Assembly (NCBI GenBank): GCA_028679325.1
Contig: JAJRBS010000164.1
Location: forward strand, 1 to 6,995
DNA length: 6,995 bases
Direction: 5' to 3'
Source of the DNA: Methanoregulaceae archaeon
GTDB taxonomy: Archaea > Halobacteriota > Methanomicrobia > Methanomicrobiales > Methanospirillaceae
Shown here: one piece after another, positions 1-5,578 of the stretch
Layout: each line of letters opens with the position of its first letter
Numbering within the stretch: the stretch's first letter is position 1
Notes under the pieces: model-generated
The model's database searches: none
Seen by the model: only the letters and a program-made list of their open reading frames with translations
Told to the model about the DNA's origin: nothing
Program-made: the position numbers and the translations under genes

Positions 1-1
1 T

Positions 2-562
2 CCGGTCATGCACACCCTGCAGCAGGGGCTTGCCGGGAACCGGGTGATGGCGGTCTTCGGGATCCTGATCGGTACCTGCAACTTCATCCTCACCCGCATG
101 GCAGCTGAAGGGCTCACCTACGAGCAGGCGCTGCTCGAGGCGCGGGAGATGGGGTATGCCGAGGCCGACCCTACCTACGATGTGAAGGGGATCGATGCCG
201 CCATCAAGCTGGTCATTCTCTCGAACACCATCTGGAAACGGAACGTGAAGCTCGACGACGTGGACATCACCGGCATCGACATGCTCACCACCGGTGCTCT
301 CCGTCTTGCCGAGGACCAGCATTGCACCATCCGCCTCATCGCCGAAGCGGTCCCGGAGAAGGGCATCCTCCGGGTCGCACCCCGGATACTCCAGAAGAAC
401 CATCCATTAGTGGTCGAAGGGACCCTGAACGCCATCACCATCGAGACGGACATGGCCGGGGAGATCACCCTGATCGGCAAGGGGGCGGGCTCAAAAGAGA
501 CCGCCAGTGCGGTCATCGGAGACCTGCTCCACATCAAGGAAGCCTATGCACGGGGTCATTAA
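2..562 (+). CDS. hom: Homoserine dehydrogenase, C-terminal part (5' truncated by window edge)
   Basis: Catalyses NAD(P)H-dependent reduction of aspartate semialdehyde to homoserine, the branch point to threonine and methionine, in the cytoplasm. The open frame enters from the left edge, so the N-terminal Rossmann domain is missing; about 186 residues are visible. They begin PVMHTL, followed by the family signature GTCNFILTRM and then GYAEADPTYDVKGIDAA. That segment contains the conserved E (161-163), D (194-196) and K (206-208) that match the substrate-binding and catalytic Glu/Asp/Lys of the family. The end, GEITLIGKGAGSKETASAVIGD, is the typical return to the nucleotide-binding domain. No C-terminal ACT domain follows, so this is the short form. 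The stop TAA (560-562) lies inside the next gene, with a 17-bp overlap, which suggests co-transcription and translational coupling. Identification is firm; the intact start is outside the window. Confidence 0.95.
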   Translation, partial: PVMHTLQQGLAGNRVMAVFGILIGTCNFILTRMAAEGLTYEQALLEAREMGYAEADPTYDVKGIDAAIKLVILSNTIWKRNVKLDDVDITGIDMLTTGALRLAEDQHCTIRLIAEAVPEKGILRVAPRILQKNHPLVVEGTLNAITIETDMAGEITLIGKGAGSKETASAVIGDLLHIKEAYARGH

Positions 563-1664
563 GCGGAGGAGAGAGCTCCTCCGGATCATGCGGGCCTGTT
601 CACTCGAGAAGGGCTACTTCACGGTCACCGACATCCAGGCCCTCGGGGGGGTTCCCCGGAGCACAGCCCAGGACTGGATCAACCGTCTCGTCGACGAGGG
701 ATGCATCGTCCAGCGGGAGAAGCAGCAGGGGAGGTCGCCGGCACGGTTTGCGACCATCTCGGCTATGCCCCAGAGCGCCTGCCGGAAGATCTTCACCACC
801 GTCGACGGCGACCGGGTCAGGATCTACCACGAGTGCCTGTCAGGGTCCAGTGCCGCCTTCTGCGGCCACCACCATGCCCAGGCCGGAGGAGTGGTCCTGG
901 ATGTCTGGCGGGACGGCACCCTGCTCCGGGAGTGTGCCCGGATGGGGTCCTGTGACGTTGAGATAGGCCTCTACCCTCTCCCTGCCATCGGGGTGGTCGG
1001 TGTCCGGCGGGAGGGCGACTACATCGTCCAGACCATCCGGTGCATCGGGGGCCCGGCCTACTCGCTGACCGAGATGATGGGACATGCCGACGGGGTCTGC
1101 GACATCACGGTGAGACGGGAAGGGGACCTCGTCGAGGGGGAGGTCAGGACCCGGGCCCTCTCCCACCTCATCATCGGCATCGATGACACTGACGGGAAGA
1201 AGGGAGGGGCGACCTTTGCCCTGGCCCTTGCCCTGCTCCAGTACCTGGGATCGACCCGGGGGGCCATCCCCATCGAGCACCACGTGGCCATGCTCAACCC
1301 GGCCATCGCCGAGAAGACGGCCGGGAACTCCTGCAGTTACATCGAACTGGCACTGCCTCCGGACCTCCTCGGGAAGATCACCGAGCGGGCCGCCCTCTTT
1401 GTCGGCGATGAGGCGATGTCGGCGGAGTGGGGGCTCGCCATAAAGCAGGGGTTCCGGATAACCCCGGGGCTCCGGAAGTACGCCGGGGATGCTCGGATGG
1501 GCAGGGTAACCCCGGCGACCGCATCCAGGACAGCCCATCGCGAAGGGATCAGCCTCATCGGGGGAAGGGGGGTCATCGGTGCCCTGGCGGCTGTTGGTCT
1601 TTCCGGTCTCCGGAACGAGGTCCTCCTGAACCCGCAGGCCGGAATCCCGATCGACACGGTCTAG
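546..1664 (+). CDS. Winged-helix + TiaS/methanogenesis-marker-11-like IDDTD-domain protein
   Basis: A 372-residue protein, probably cytosolic; function not established. Residues about 8-70 look like a winged helix-turn-helix (TVTDIQALGGVPRSTAQDWI, then a basic wing). Residues about 85-205 hold a Cys/His-rich region (C97, C106-GHHH, C130, C136, C166, C185). Residues 208-372 carry LIIGIDDTDGKKGGATFALA with the IDDTD motif at 212-216, and a C-terminal GGRGVIGALAAVG. IDDTD and G-x-GALAA-x-G are hallmarks shared by TiaS (tRNA-Ile2 agmatidine synthase) and the methanogenesis marker 11 family. The OB-fold and zinc ribbon that TiaS carries after this region are absent, so marker 11 or a relative fits better than TiaS itself. 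ATG 546 is chosen because AAGGAAG lies at 536-542 and helix 1 of the HTH begins right after it. ATG 588 (M15), with GGAGGAGAG at 565-573, is the alternative. It overlaps hom and ends before a strong terminator. Confidence 0.75.
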   Translation: MHGVIKRRRELLRIMRACSLEKGYFTVTDIQALGGVPRSTAQDWINRLVDEGCIVQREKQQGRSPARFATISAMPQSACRKIFTTVDGDRVRIYHECLSGSSAAFCGHHHAQAGGVVLDVWRDGTLLRECARMGSCDVEIGLYPLPAIGVVGVRREGDYIVQTIRCIGGPAYSLTEMMGHADGVCDITVRREGDLVEGEVRTRALSHLIIGIDDTDGKKGGATFALALALLQYLGSTRGAIPIEHHVAMLNPAIAEKTAGNSCSYIELALPPDLLGKITERAALFVGDEAMSAEWGLAIKQGFRITPGLRKYAGDARMGRVTPATASRTAHREGISLIGGRGVIGALAAVGLSGLRNEVLLNPQAGIPIDTV

Positions 1665-1674
1665 AGAAAAGGCA

Positions 1675-1702
1675 GGAGCACGAGCTAACTCGCTCCTTTT
1701 TT
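1675..1702 (+). terminator. Hairpin plus T-tract terminator of the hom unit
   Basis: GGAG-CA-CGAG (1675-1684) pairs with CTCG-CTCC (1689-1696) around a CTAA loop, with a two-base bulge, and is followed at once by six T residues (1697-1702). It starts 11 bases after the stop codon of the winged-helix/IDDTD gene and would end the hom transcript. Confidence 0.75.
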
Positions 1703-1835
1703 GTGTTCGTCAGAGAGAAGAGCGGATTGCCCCGGCAAGATGTTGTCAAACCAGGTGCACGTGCTCTTTATTCGTTCAGGGCACGTTAAGAAACAGAAAA
1801 AAAGGAACTGGCGTTTGAACGGTGAGGGCTCTTCG
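1703..1835. other. Intergenic spacer between convergent units, with an A7/T7 tract and an inverted repeat
   Basis: No convincing gene lies here. An A7 run at 1797-1803 reads as T7 on the minus strand, 33 bases past the rubredoxin stop, and could be its intrinsic T-tract terminator. An inverted repeat pairs ACGTGCTCT (1759-1767) with GGGCACGT preceded by A (1778-1786), nine pairs including one G-U on the plus strand, around a 10-base loop. No T-tract follows that hairpin, so it does not look like a standard terminator. Confidence 0.4.
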
Positions 1836-1988
1836 CTAGCAGGGCCGGAACTTTATCTTTTCCGCCCCGCAGATCGGGCAGCGCCAGGTGCCCGGACATT
1901 CTTCGAAGGATGTTCCGGCTTTCACTCCCTCGTCACCCTGGTCAGGGTTGTAGACATGACCGCAGATGGTGCACTCCATTTTTTGCAT
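1836..1988 (-). CDS. rub: Rubredoxin
   Basis: A 50-residue one-iron electron carrier that moves single electrons at low potential, in anaerobes typically to oxygen- or peroxide-reducing enzymes. The four iron ligands are present as CTICG (C6, C9) and CPICG (C37, C40), with the family's Y-NPDQGD turn, F28 and W35 in the hydrophobic core. Length is normal for the family, a few residues short at the C-terminus. Two extra cysteines are unusual: C31, just before the PGTW segment, and C50 as the last residue. ATG at 1988 is preceded by GGAG (2000-1997) at 8 bases; an inner ATG at 1979 also exists. It lies 58 bp downstream of the small winged-helix gene on the same strand, probably one operon read from the divergent promoter at about 2380. 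A role in oxidative-stress electron transfer is inferred from the msvR-like neighbour. Confidence 0.92.
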   Translation of the reverse strand: MQKMECTICGHVYNPDQGDEGVKAGTSFEECPGTWRCPICGAEKIKFRPC

Positions 1989-2046
1989 GATAACTGCTCC
2001 GAAAAGGTATCTTTGGTCCGGAAGGATTTTACCGCTTCCGGTTTTC

Positions 2047-2286
2047 TTATGCCATGACTACTTTCAGCTGGTAGAGGGGTTTTCGTGCGTCCCTGAAATT
2101 GAATTTTGCCACGATGAGGCCCTTCTCCTTCAGGCGGTTCAGGGCGTTTCTTATCGTCCGTGGTGAGAATGATACGCTCCCCACCATCTCGTTCAGTGTC
2201 CGCGGCTTGCCATCCCCCAGGAGGGAAAATACTGCCCGGGCTGAAGACGGGAGCTGCTCGATTCTTGCTTCTGTCTGTTGTGTCAT
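2047..2286 (-). CDS. Small winged helix-turn-helix (MarR-like) regulator
   Basis: A 79-residue protein made almost entirely of one winged helix: helix 1 (about 10-25, LPSSARAVFSLLGDG), helix 2/recognition helix (32-57, LNEMVGSVSFSPRTIRNALN then RLKEKGLI), and a beta-hairpin wing (58-75, with basic KFNFRDARKP) ending in YQLKVV. It is short for MarR proteins, which have flanking dimerisation helices, so it is a minimal DNA-binding module. Start chosen at ATG 2286 because GGAGGT lies at 2302-2297, 10 bases upstream; the longer start at ATG 2304 would overlap that ribosome binding site. It is the first gene of the leftward unit, followed by rubredoxin, and is divergent from the MsvR-like gene. 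It could act on its own promoter or on redox genes; target and ligand are unknown. Confidence 0.8.
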   Translation of the reverse strand: MTQQTEARIEQLPSSARAVFSLLGDGKPRTLNEMVGSVSFSPRTIRNALNRLKEKGLIVAKFNFRDARKPLYQLKVVMA

Positions 2287-2377
2287 TTTCTCTCTTACCT
2301 CCATTCCGGTAATCGATGTTCGGACGCGTTCATGCGGGGAGGCGTCACCAACTCAAGGTTGAAGTCATCCCCTGCAC

Positions 2378-2424
2378 TTCGTATATATGTTTTACTATAT
2401 ACGAACATTCTATTGTATACGAAC
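2378..2424. promoter_or_regulatory. Divergent operator: three TTCGTATA-type half-sites over TATA-like boxes
   Basis: TTCGTATATA (2378-2387) and TATATACGAA (2396-2405) form an exact 10-bp inverted repeat with an 8-base spacer. A third half-site, TATACGAAC (2416-2424), repeats 2398-2406 exactly, 18 bp further on. The minus-strand reading ACATATATACG (2390-2380) could be the TATA box of the wHTH-rubredoxin unit, and CTATATACG (2395-2403) that of the rightward gene, so bound repressor would block both. The TTCG...CGAA design resembles the boxes reported for MsvR in Methanothermobacter (from memory), which supports autoregulation by the adjacent MsvR-like protein. Confidence 0.7.
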
Positions 2425-2426
2425 TA

Positions 2427-2440
2427 AAATTATATATACT
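2427..2440 (+). promoter_or_regulatory. Second AT-rich TATA-like box just before the MsvR-like start
   Basis: AAATTATATATACT lies only 6 bases before ATG 2446. At the usual archaeal distance of about 25 bases it would place the transcript start inside the reading frame as called, so either it is not the functional TATA box (the one at 2395-2403 would be), or translation starts further in, for example at GTG 2461. No ribosome binding site is visible before ATG 2446. Confidence 0.4.
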
Positions 2441-2445
2441 TTTTC

Positions 2446-3252
2446 ATGCCCAAGAGCTATGTGAACGATCCGGCAGGCCGCGATCCTTTTGAAAATCCCC
2501 TTGAACGCCAGTCCTTTGTCGGTCTCTATCCTTCGCCTGGAGGGATCCAGGCTATTGACGGGCAGGTCAAGGTCAGGATCCTCGAGATGCTGGAGCGGCA
2601 GGAGATGGCCTTTGACGACCTGGTCTCCGTGTCCGGGAGGGCGAAGTCCACGGTTTCTGTCCATCTCCGGGACCTGACAGACACCGGGATTGTCGGGGTA
2701 CGGGCGGATCCTGCAGATGCCCGGAAGAAGATCTTCCATTTGAATTCCCTCTATCTTGCCGGGGCGGACGCGGCCTGGCAGGATTGGTTTGATGTCAACC
2801 GCTATGTCGGGAAGGCCCTCTCCTGCCAGGGTGACACCGCCCGCCTCTACCGGTTCATCCTCTCCTCCATCCGACTCACCCTCCTGTCACGGGGGGTTAC
2901 CATTGACCCGGTCCTCCACCTTGCCGGGCTCTCTGCCGGACACTCCCTCTATCCCTGCGTCAAATCCGCTGACACAGAGACGATTGTGGAGAATATCGGG
3001 AAGTTCTGGTCCGACAACGGCCTCGGCAGGATCGAACGGGAATTCCACGACCCCCTGACCCTGAAGATAACCGACTGTTTTGAGTGTATCGATCTCCCCC
3101 CCTATGGAAAGCCAGCCTGTGCTTTCGAGTCCGGTGTCCTGTCCTGTATCTTTTCCGAGCACTTTGGCAGCCAGGCGAAGGCCCTCGAGACCCGGTGCTA
3201 TGCCATGAAGAACAGTTTCTGCCGTTTCGAGATACGGGTCGACAGCCCTTAG
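2446..3252 (+). CDS. msvR: MsvR-like redox regulator: ArsR-type winged helix + V4R domain
   Basis: A 268-residue transcription regulator. Residues about 35-100 form an ArsR-type winged helix (VKVRILEMLE, then GRAKSTVSVHLRDLTDTGIV, and a wing ending RKKIFHLN). After a helical linker (about 105-150), residues about 150-264 resemble a V4R domain, with GLSAGHSLYP and a C-terminal cysteine-rich end: C211, C214, C225, C234, C251 and C259 (E-x-RCYAMKNSFCRFEI). This order and length match MsvR, the methanogen V4R regulator whose DNA binding in Methanothermobacter and Methanosarcina depends on cysteine redox state. It is divergent from a wHTH-rubredoxin unit across a spacer with TTCGTATA repeats, as expected for an autoregulator of oxidative-stress genes. 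The gene symbol rests on family resemblance and context. It is closed by a strong terminator. Start ATG 2446 lacks a ribosome binding site and is the least certain point. Confidence 0.82.
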   Translation: MPKSYVNDPAGRDPFENPLERQSFVGLYPSPGGIQAIDGQVKVRILEMLERQEMAFDDLVSVSGRAKSTVSVHLRDLTDTGIVGVRADPADARKKIFHLNSLYLAGADAAWQDWFDVNRYVGKALSCQGDTARLYRFILSSIRLTLLSRGVTIDPVLHLAGLSAGHSLYPCVKSADTETIVENIGKFWSDNGLGRIEREFHDPLTLKITDCFECIDLPPYGKPACAFESGVLSCIFSEHFGSQAKALETRCYAMKNSFCRFEIRVDSP

Positions 3253-3270
3253 ATCCACCGTTGCCATAGA

Positions 3271-3292
3271 CCAGAGAGTCTCTGGGTTTTTT
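3271..3292 (+). terminator. Terminator of the MsvR-like gene
   Basis: CCAGAGA (3271-3277) and TCTCTGG (3279-3285) form a perfect palindrome around one G, realistically a five-pair stem with a five-base loop, followed by G and six T (3287-3292). It begins 18 bases after the stop codon. Confidence 0.8.
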
Positions 3293-3353
3293 GTCGTAAC
3301 GCCGTCGTGGCAGTCGGTCTTGGACATCCAGTTTCTGTGTTCCCGCCTCCCCA

Positions 3354-3398
3354 AATGTTTATCAAGCCCTGAAGAGTATATGGCATTCGTGGTGACCT
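3354..3398 (+). promoter_or_regulatory. Promoter and translation-start hairpin before the DUF1059-type gene
   Basis: AATGTTTATC (3355-3364) is a TATA-like box that would put the transcript start near 3384-3388. ATGGCAT (3380-3386) is exactly complementary to ATGCCAT (3399-3405), which contains the start codon. The 12-base loop holds the GGTGA ribosome binding site (3391-3395). If the transcript starts early enough to include the left arm, the start codon is in a stem and the Shine-Dalgarno in its loop. Confidence 0.4.
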
Positions 3399-3563
3399 AT
3401 GCCATCATTCGTTTGTAAAGACCTGGGTATGGACTGCCCGTTCACCGCATCGGCACCGACCGAAGCGGAGCTCGAGAAGAAGATCGCCGAACACGCCAGG
3501 AAGGCCCACAACCTGAACCCCGACAAGGACATGTGGATGAAGATCAAGACCGTAATCAAGTAA
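3399..3563 (+). CDS. DUF1059-type small putative metal-binding protein
   Basis: A 54-residue cytosolic protein beginning MPSFVCKDLGMDCPF and ending DMWMKIKTVIK. The pattern C6-x6-C13 followed by an acidic helix TEAELEKKIAEHARKAH with H32-x4-H37 matches the DUF1059 family, annotated as predicted small metal-binding proteins. The two Cys and two His could form one zinc site, though the ligands are inferred and no biochemical role is established. Length equals the family norm. ATG 3399 has GGTGA at 3391-3395 with a short 3-base spacer. It stands between the terminator of the MsvR-like gene and a T-rich tract (3571-3578), so it is probably monocistronic. The residue pattern and codon use argue that this is a real gene despite its size. 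Confidence 0.85.
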   Translation: MPSFVCKDLGMDCPFTASAPTEAELEKKIAEHARKAHNLNPDKDMWMKIKTVIK

Positions 3564-3580
3564 CTCCTCCTCTTTTTTCC
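3564..3580 (+). terminator. Pyrimidine/T-tract terminator after the DUF1059-type gene
   Basis: CTCCTCCTC followed by six T (3573-3578) directly after the stop codon. There is no strong stem, but archaeal RNA polymerase can terminate at T-rich tracts alone. Confidence 0.5.
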
Positions 3581-3635
3581 CAGGCGACAGTCTCTTATCG
3601 ATCCTTCGCCTACATCTGCCGCAGGTGATTTGAGT

Positions 3636-4088
3636 TTGCATCTCAAGAAGATCGTCCTTGCCGGCATCCTCGGCGGGATCCTCCTCCTCGCCACAAGTGT
3701 CATCTTCAGCGCCATCGCTACGACCCTGTCCCCTTACAGCATCTTTGATGTCCCGGGCATGCGGCCGATGTCTGATCCCGTCTCCTCGCTCTTCTTTGCC
3801 GCCCCGTTCGTGGTCGCCTTCGTCTCGGCCATCGTCTACGACATCATCAACCCGGCGCTTTCGGGGGGAACGTTCCGGAAGGGGATCGTCTTTGGCTACC
3901 TGCTCTTCCTCCTGGTCGTCCTGCCGAGCCTGTTCGTGGTGTTCAGTTCCATGTACTTCCCGGACGGGTTCTACATCGCCGGTTTCCTGAACGGGATCAT
4001 CGGCTACCCGTTGTTCGGGCTCCTCTGTGCCCTGCTATGGACCGGGACAGAGAAACTGGATTTCAGGGCCGAGGCAGCCCGTATCTGA
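3636..4088 (+). CDS. Four-helix integral membrane protein, function unknown
   Basis: A 150-residue protein with four predicted membrane helices at about 5-29 (IVLAGILGGILLLATSVIFS), 50-72 (FFAAPFVVAFVSAIVYDII), 83-106 (GIVFGYLLFLLVVLPSLFVV) and 111-136 (FYIAGFLNGIIGYPLFGLLC). Between helices 1 and 2 is an outer or inner loop with SPYSIFDVPGMRPMSDP; a short charged tail (KLDFRAEAARI) ends it. The start is TTG at 3636 because AGGTGA (3623-3628) sits 7 bases upstream. An in-frame TTG at 3630 would leave a one-base spacer, and no suitable ATG exists. No transport or catalytic motif is recognised. It is followed by a pyrimidine-rich stretch (4093-4117) that could end the transcript. I do not recognise the family. 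Confidence 0.75.
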   Translation: MHLKKIVLAGILGGILLLATSVIFSAIATTLSPYSIFDVPGMRPMSDPVSSLFFAAPFVVAFVSAIVYDIINPALSGGTFRKGIVFGYLLFLLVVLPSLFVVFSSMYFPDGFYIAGFLNGIIGYPLFGLLCALLWTGTEKLDFRAEAARI

Positions 4089-4128
4089 AGGTCACTTCTC
4101 TTCTCATACTTTCTTCCCGCAGTGGGAG

Positions 4129-4139
4129 GTTTTTATTGC
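4129..4139 (+). promoter_or_regulatory. TATA box of the nre gene
   Basis: GGTTTTTATTG is centred about 30 bases before ATG 4164. There is no Shine-Dalgarno before that ATG, so transcription and translation may start at the same base (leaderless). This is also the reason to reject the upstream in-frame GTG at 4122, which lies before the box. Confidence 0.5.
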
Positions 4140-4163
4140 CCCGAAAACCACCTTCTGCCAGAT

Positions 4164-5357
4164 ATGACCATCGGAAAAGGGGCCTATCTCCGGCAGATCA
4201 CCGCCGCCCGCCCCCTGCCGTCGGTCGAGGTCGGGACAGAGCTTGACGGGACGTCGCCCCCCTCGGTCTTCATCGGGAGCTGGAACTACCCGAAGGTCTA
4301 TGCCGGGCCGATGATCGCCCCGGTCCACGGCGACACCCGGGTCATGGACATGCCCGAGTCCTGGATTCCCGGAGGAAAGACCCAGGAGGATATCCTCGGT
4401 TTCCGGATGAGCCTGGTCCGGGGGAAGCGGCTGCAGGCGGTGAACGAGCTCGACAACCACTTTGTTGACCAGCTCCAGGAGATCGCCCTCTCGGCCTCTT
4501 CTATCGAGAGCGAGGCCCGCTTCGACCATGTGCCGACCGGGTTCTCGGTGGGGGAGGAGCACACCCCCTTCGGCCCGAGTGCGGATCTCTCGGACCTTGA
4601 GATCGGGGCCCCGAAGTATGACCGGGAGCTCGAACGGGTATTCTATGACACCGATCTCCGGGCCACCCCGGGGATCATCGACCTCCACCAGAAGGGGGTC
4701 ACCTTTTCGTCCATCCAGAAGGCCCTCTCTGCCGGCACCATGGGCAGGGACCGGCAGCGGCGGCTGGTCCCCACCCGCTGGTCGATCACCGCCTGCGACA
4801 CGGCTATTGGCAACCACCTCCTGGCCGATGTCCGGAAGCAGGAGCTGATCGACGCCGTCCGGGTGCATGAGTTCTCGAGCCTCAACAACCACTACGCCGT
4901 TATCCTTCTCCCCACTCCCTGGCAGTACGAGTGGATGGAGGCCTTCCTGCAGGTCTCGGCCAACGAGGAGCTCCTCTTCTCTGATTACGAGTGGAACCGG
5001 GGGAAGAAGGAATACTCCTCGGTCGGCGGATGCTACTACTCCTGCAAGATGGCAGTCCTCGAAGCCCTGGCCCGGGAGCAGAGGCAGGCAGGAGCCATCG
5101 TCCTCAGGGAAGCAAGAAAGGGCTACATCCCGATGGGGGTCTTCAACGTCCGGGAGAACGTCCGGAACGCCATGGCAACCGAACCGGTGGTGTACGAGGA
5201 CCTCTCTTCAGCCCTGCAGGGGATCGCTCCCTGGTTCCAGCTCCCGGTCTCTCGTTTTGTCGGGGACAGCACAGTGCTTCTCTCGGCCTTCAAGTGCAGG
5301 CAGCTCCGGCTCTCGGACTTCTCCTTCCCGGCCAAAGAGACGGTCAGCCCCGGTGGG
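4164..5357 (+). CDS. nreA: Archaeal DNA repair protein Nre (Nre_N/Nre_C), PCNA-interacting family
   Basis: A 398-residue (plus stop at 5358-5360) cytosolic protein of the archaeal Nre family, implicated with PCNA in repair of DNA damage. Recognised features are the N-terminal signature SPPSVFIGSWNYPKVYAGPM (31-50), the central RRLVPTRWSITACD (199-212), SSLNNHYAVILLPTPWQYEW (238-257) and GGCYYSCKMAVLEAL (288-302). The C-terminus has a PCNA-box-like QLRLSDFSF (380-388), but the aromatic pair is split by a serine (canonical is Q-x-x-L-x-x-F-F). The N-terminal C4 zinc finger carried by some Nre proteins is absent. Start ATG 4164 is supported by the TATA-like box 30 bases upstream; GTG 4122 is the longer alternative. 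The stop overlaps the ribosome binding site of the next small ORF. Catalytic activity, if any, is unknown. Confidence 0.88.
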
Positions 5358-5365
5358 TGAAGTGT

Positions 5366-5467
5366 ATGATGCAACCGGTGATGCGGACTGTTTTCCGTGT
5401 CGGGTTGTTGGCAGCGGTTATCCTCGGGATCGGATACCTGGTCTTCGAGTTATTTTTCCGGGCTTAA
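5366..5467 (+). CDS. 33-residue single-pass membrane miniprotein
   Basis: ATG 5366 follows GGGTGA (5355-5360), which itself covers the nre stop codon, with a 5-base spacer, so translation may be coupled to nre. The peptide starts MMQPVMRTVFR and continues with a strong hydrophobic helix (about 9-30, VGLLAAVILGIGYLVFELFF), with basic residues before it and an RA tail: a single membrane anchor, probably N-in. No family is recognised. The frame could continue into the following segment (5463-5552) if one T of the T5 run at 5453-5457 were absent, giving a 61-residue protein with a soluble tail. Confidence 0.5.
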   Translation: MMQPVMRTVFRVGLLAAVILGIGYLVFELFFRA

Positions 5468-5489
5468 GCCGCGTACGGTAGGTGTCTCG

Positions 5490-5552
5490 GTGGATGGAAA
5501 ACCGATAGAGATCACGGAAACTGGCGTCGTGATGAGACTTTTTGAGAAGTAG
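5490..5552 (+). other. 20-codon ORF or frameshifted tail of the preceding miniprotein
   Basis: GTG 5490 is preceded by GGTAGGTG (5477-5484) at 5 bases and opens a 20-residue frame, DGKPIEITETGVVMRLFEK after the first residue, ending at TAG 5550-5552. The residues look protein-like (alternating beta pattern, charged end) and the frame is open upstream back to the T5 run at 5453-5457, where a one-base shift would join it to the membrane miniprotein. Whether it is a separate microprotein, a frameshifted tail, or chance is undecided. Confidence 0.3.
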
Positions 5553-5578
5553 AATAAAGGTTAAATTTGAGGAAAAAA

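Noticed and set aside
840..1538. 232-codon minus-strand open frame opposite the winged-helix/IDDTD gene
   Set aside because: Composition is Gly/Pro/Arg/Asp-rich without domain pattern, and it lies fully antisense to a gene with clear motifs; typical shadow in GC-rich DNA.
1701..2362. Plus-strand frames across the rubredoxin and small winged-helix region
   Set aside because: The minus strand encodes rubredoxin with all iron ligands and a winged helix with proper ribosome sites, so the plus frames are shadows.
2332..2365. Small inverted stretches and a seven-codon frame in the leader of the wHTH-rubredoxin unit
   Set aside because: Pairs of only four to five bases and a very short frame without a ribosome site; expected by chance.
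4122..4163. Longer nre start at GTG 4122
   Set aside because: No ribosome binding site before it, it lies upstream of the likely TATA box, and the added 14 residues carry no zinc-finger pattern.
4104..4892. 262-codon minus-strand open frame opposite nre
   Set aside because: Antisense to well-recognised Nre motifs, with low-complexity G/R/D/P content and no family resemblance.
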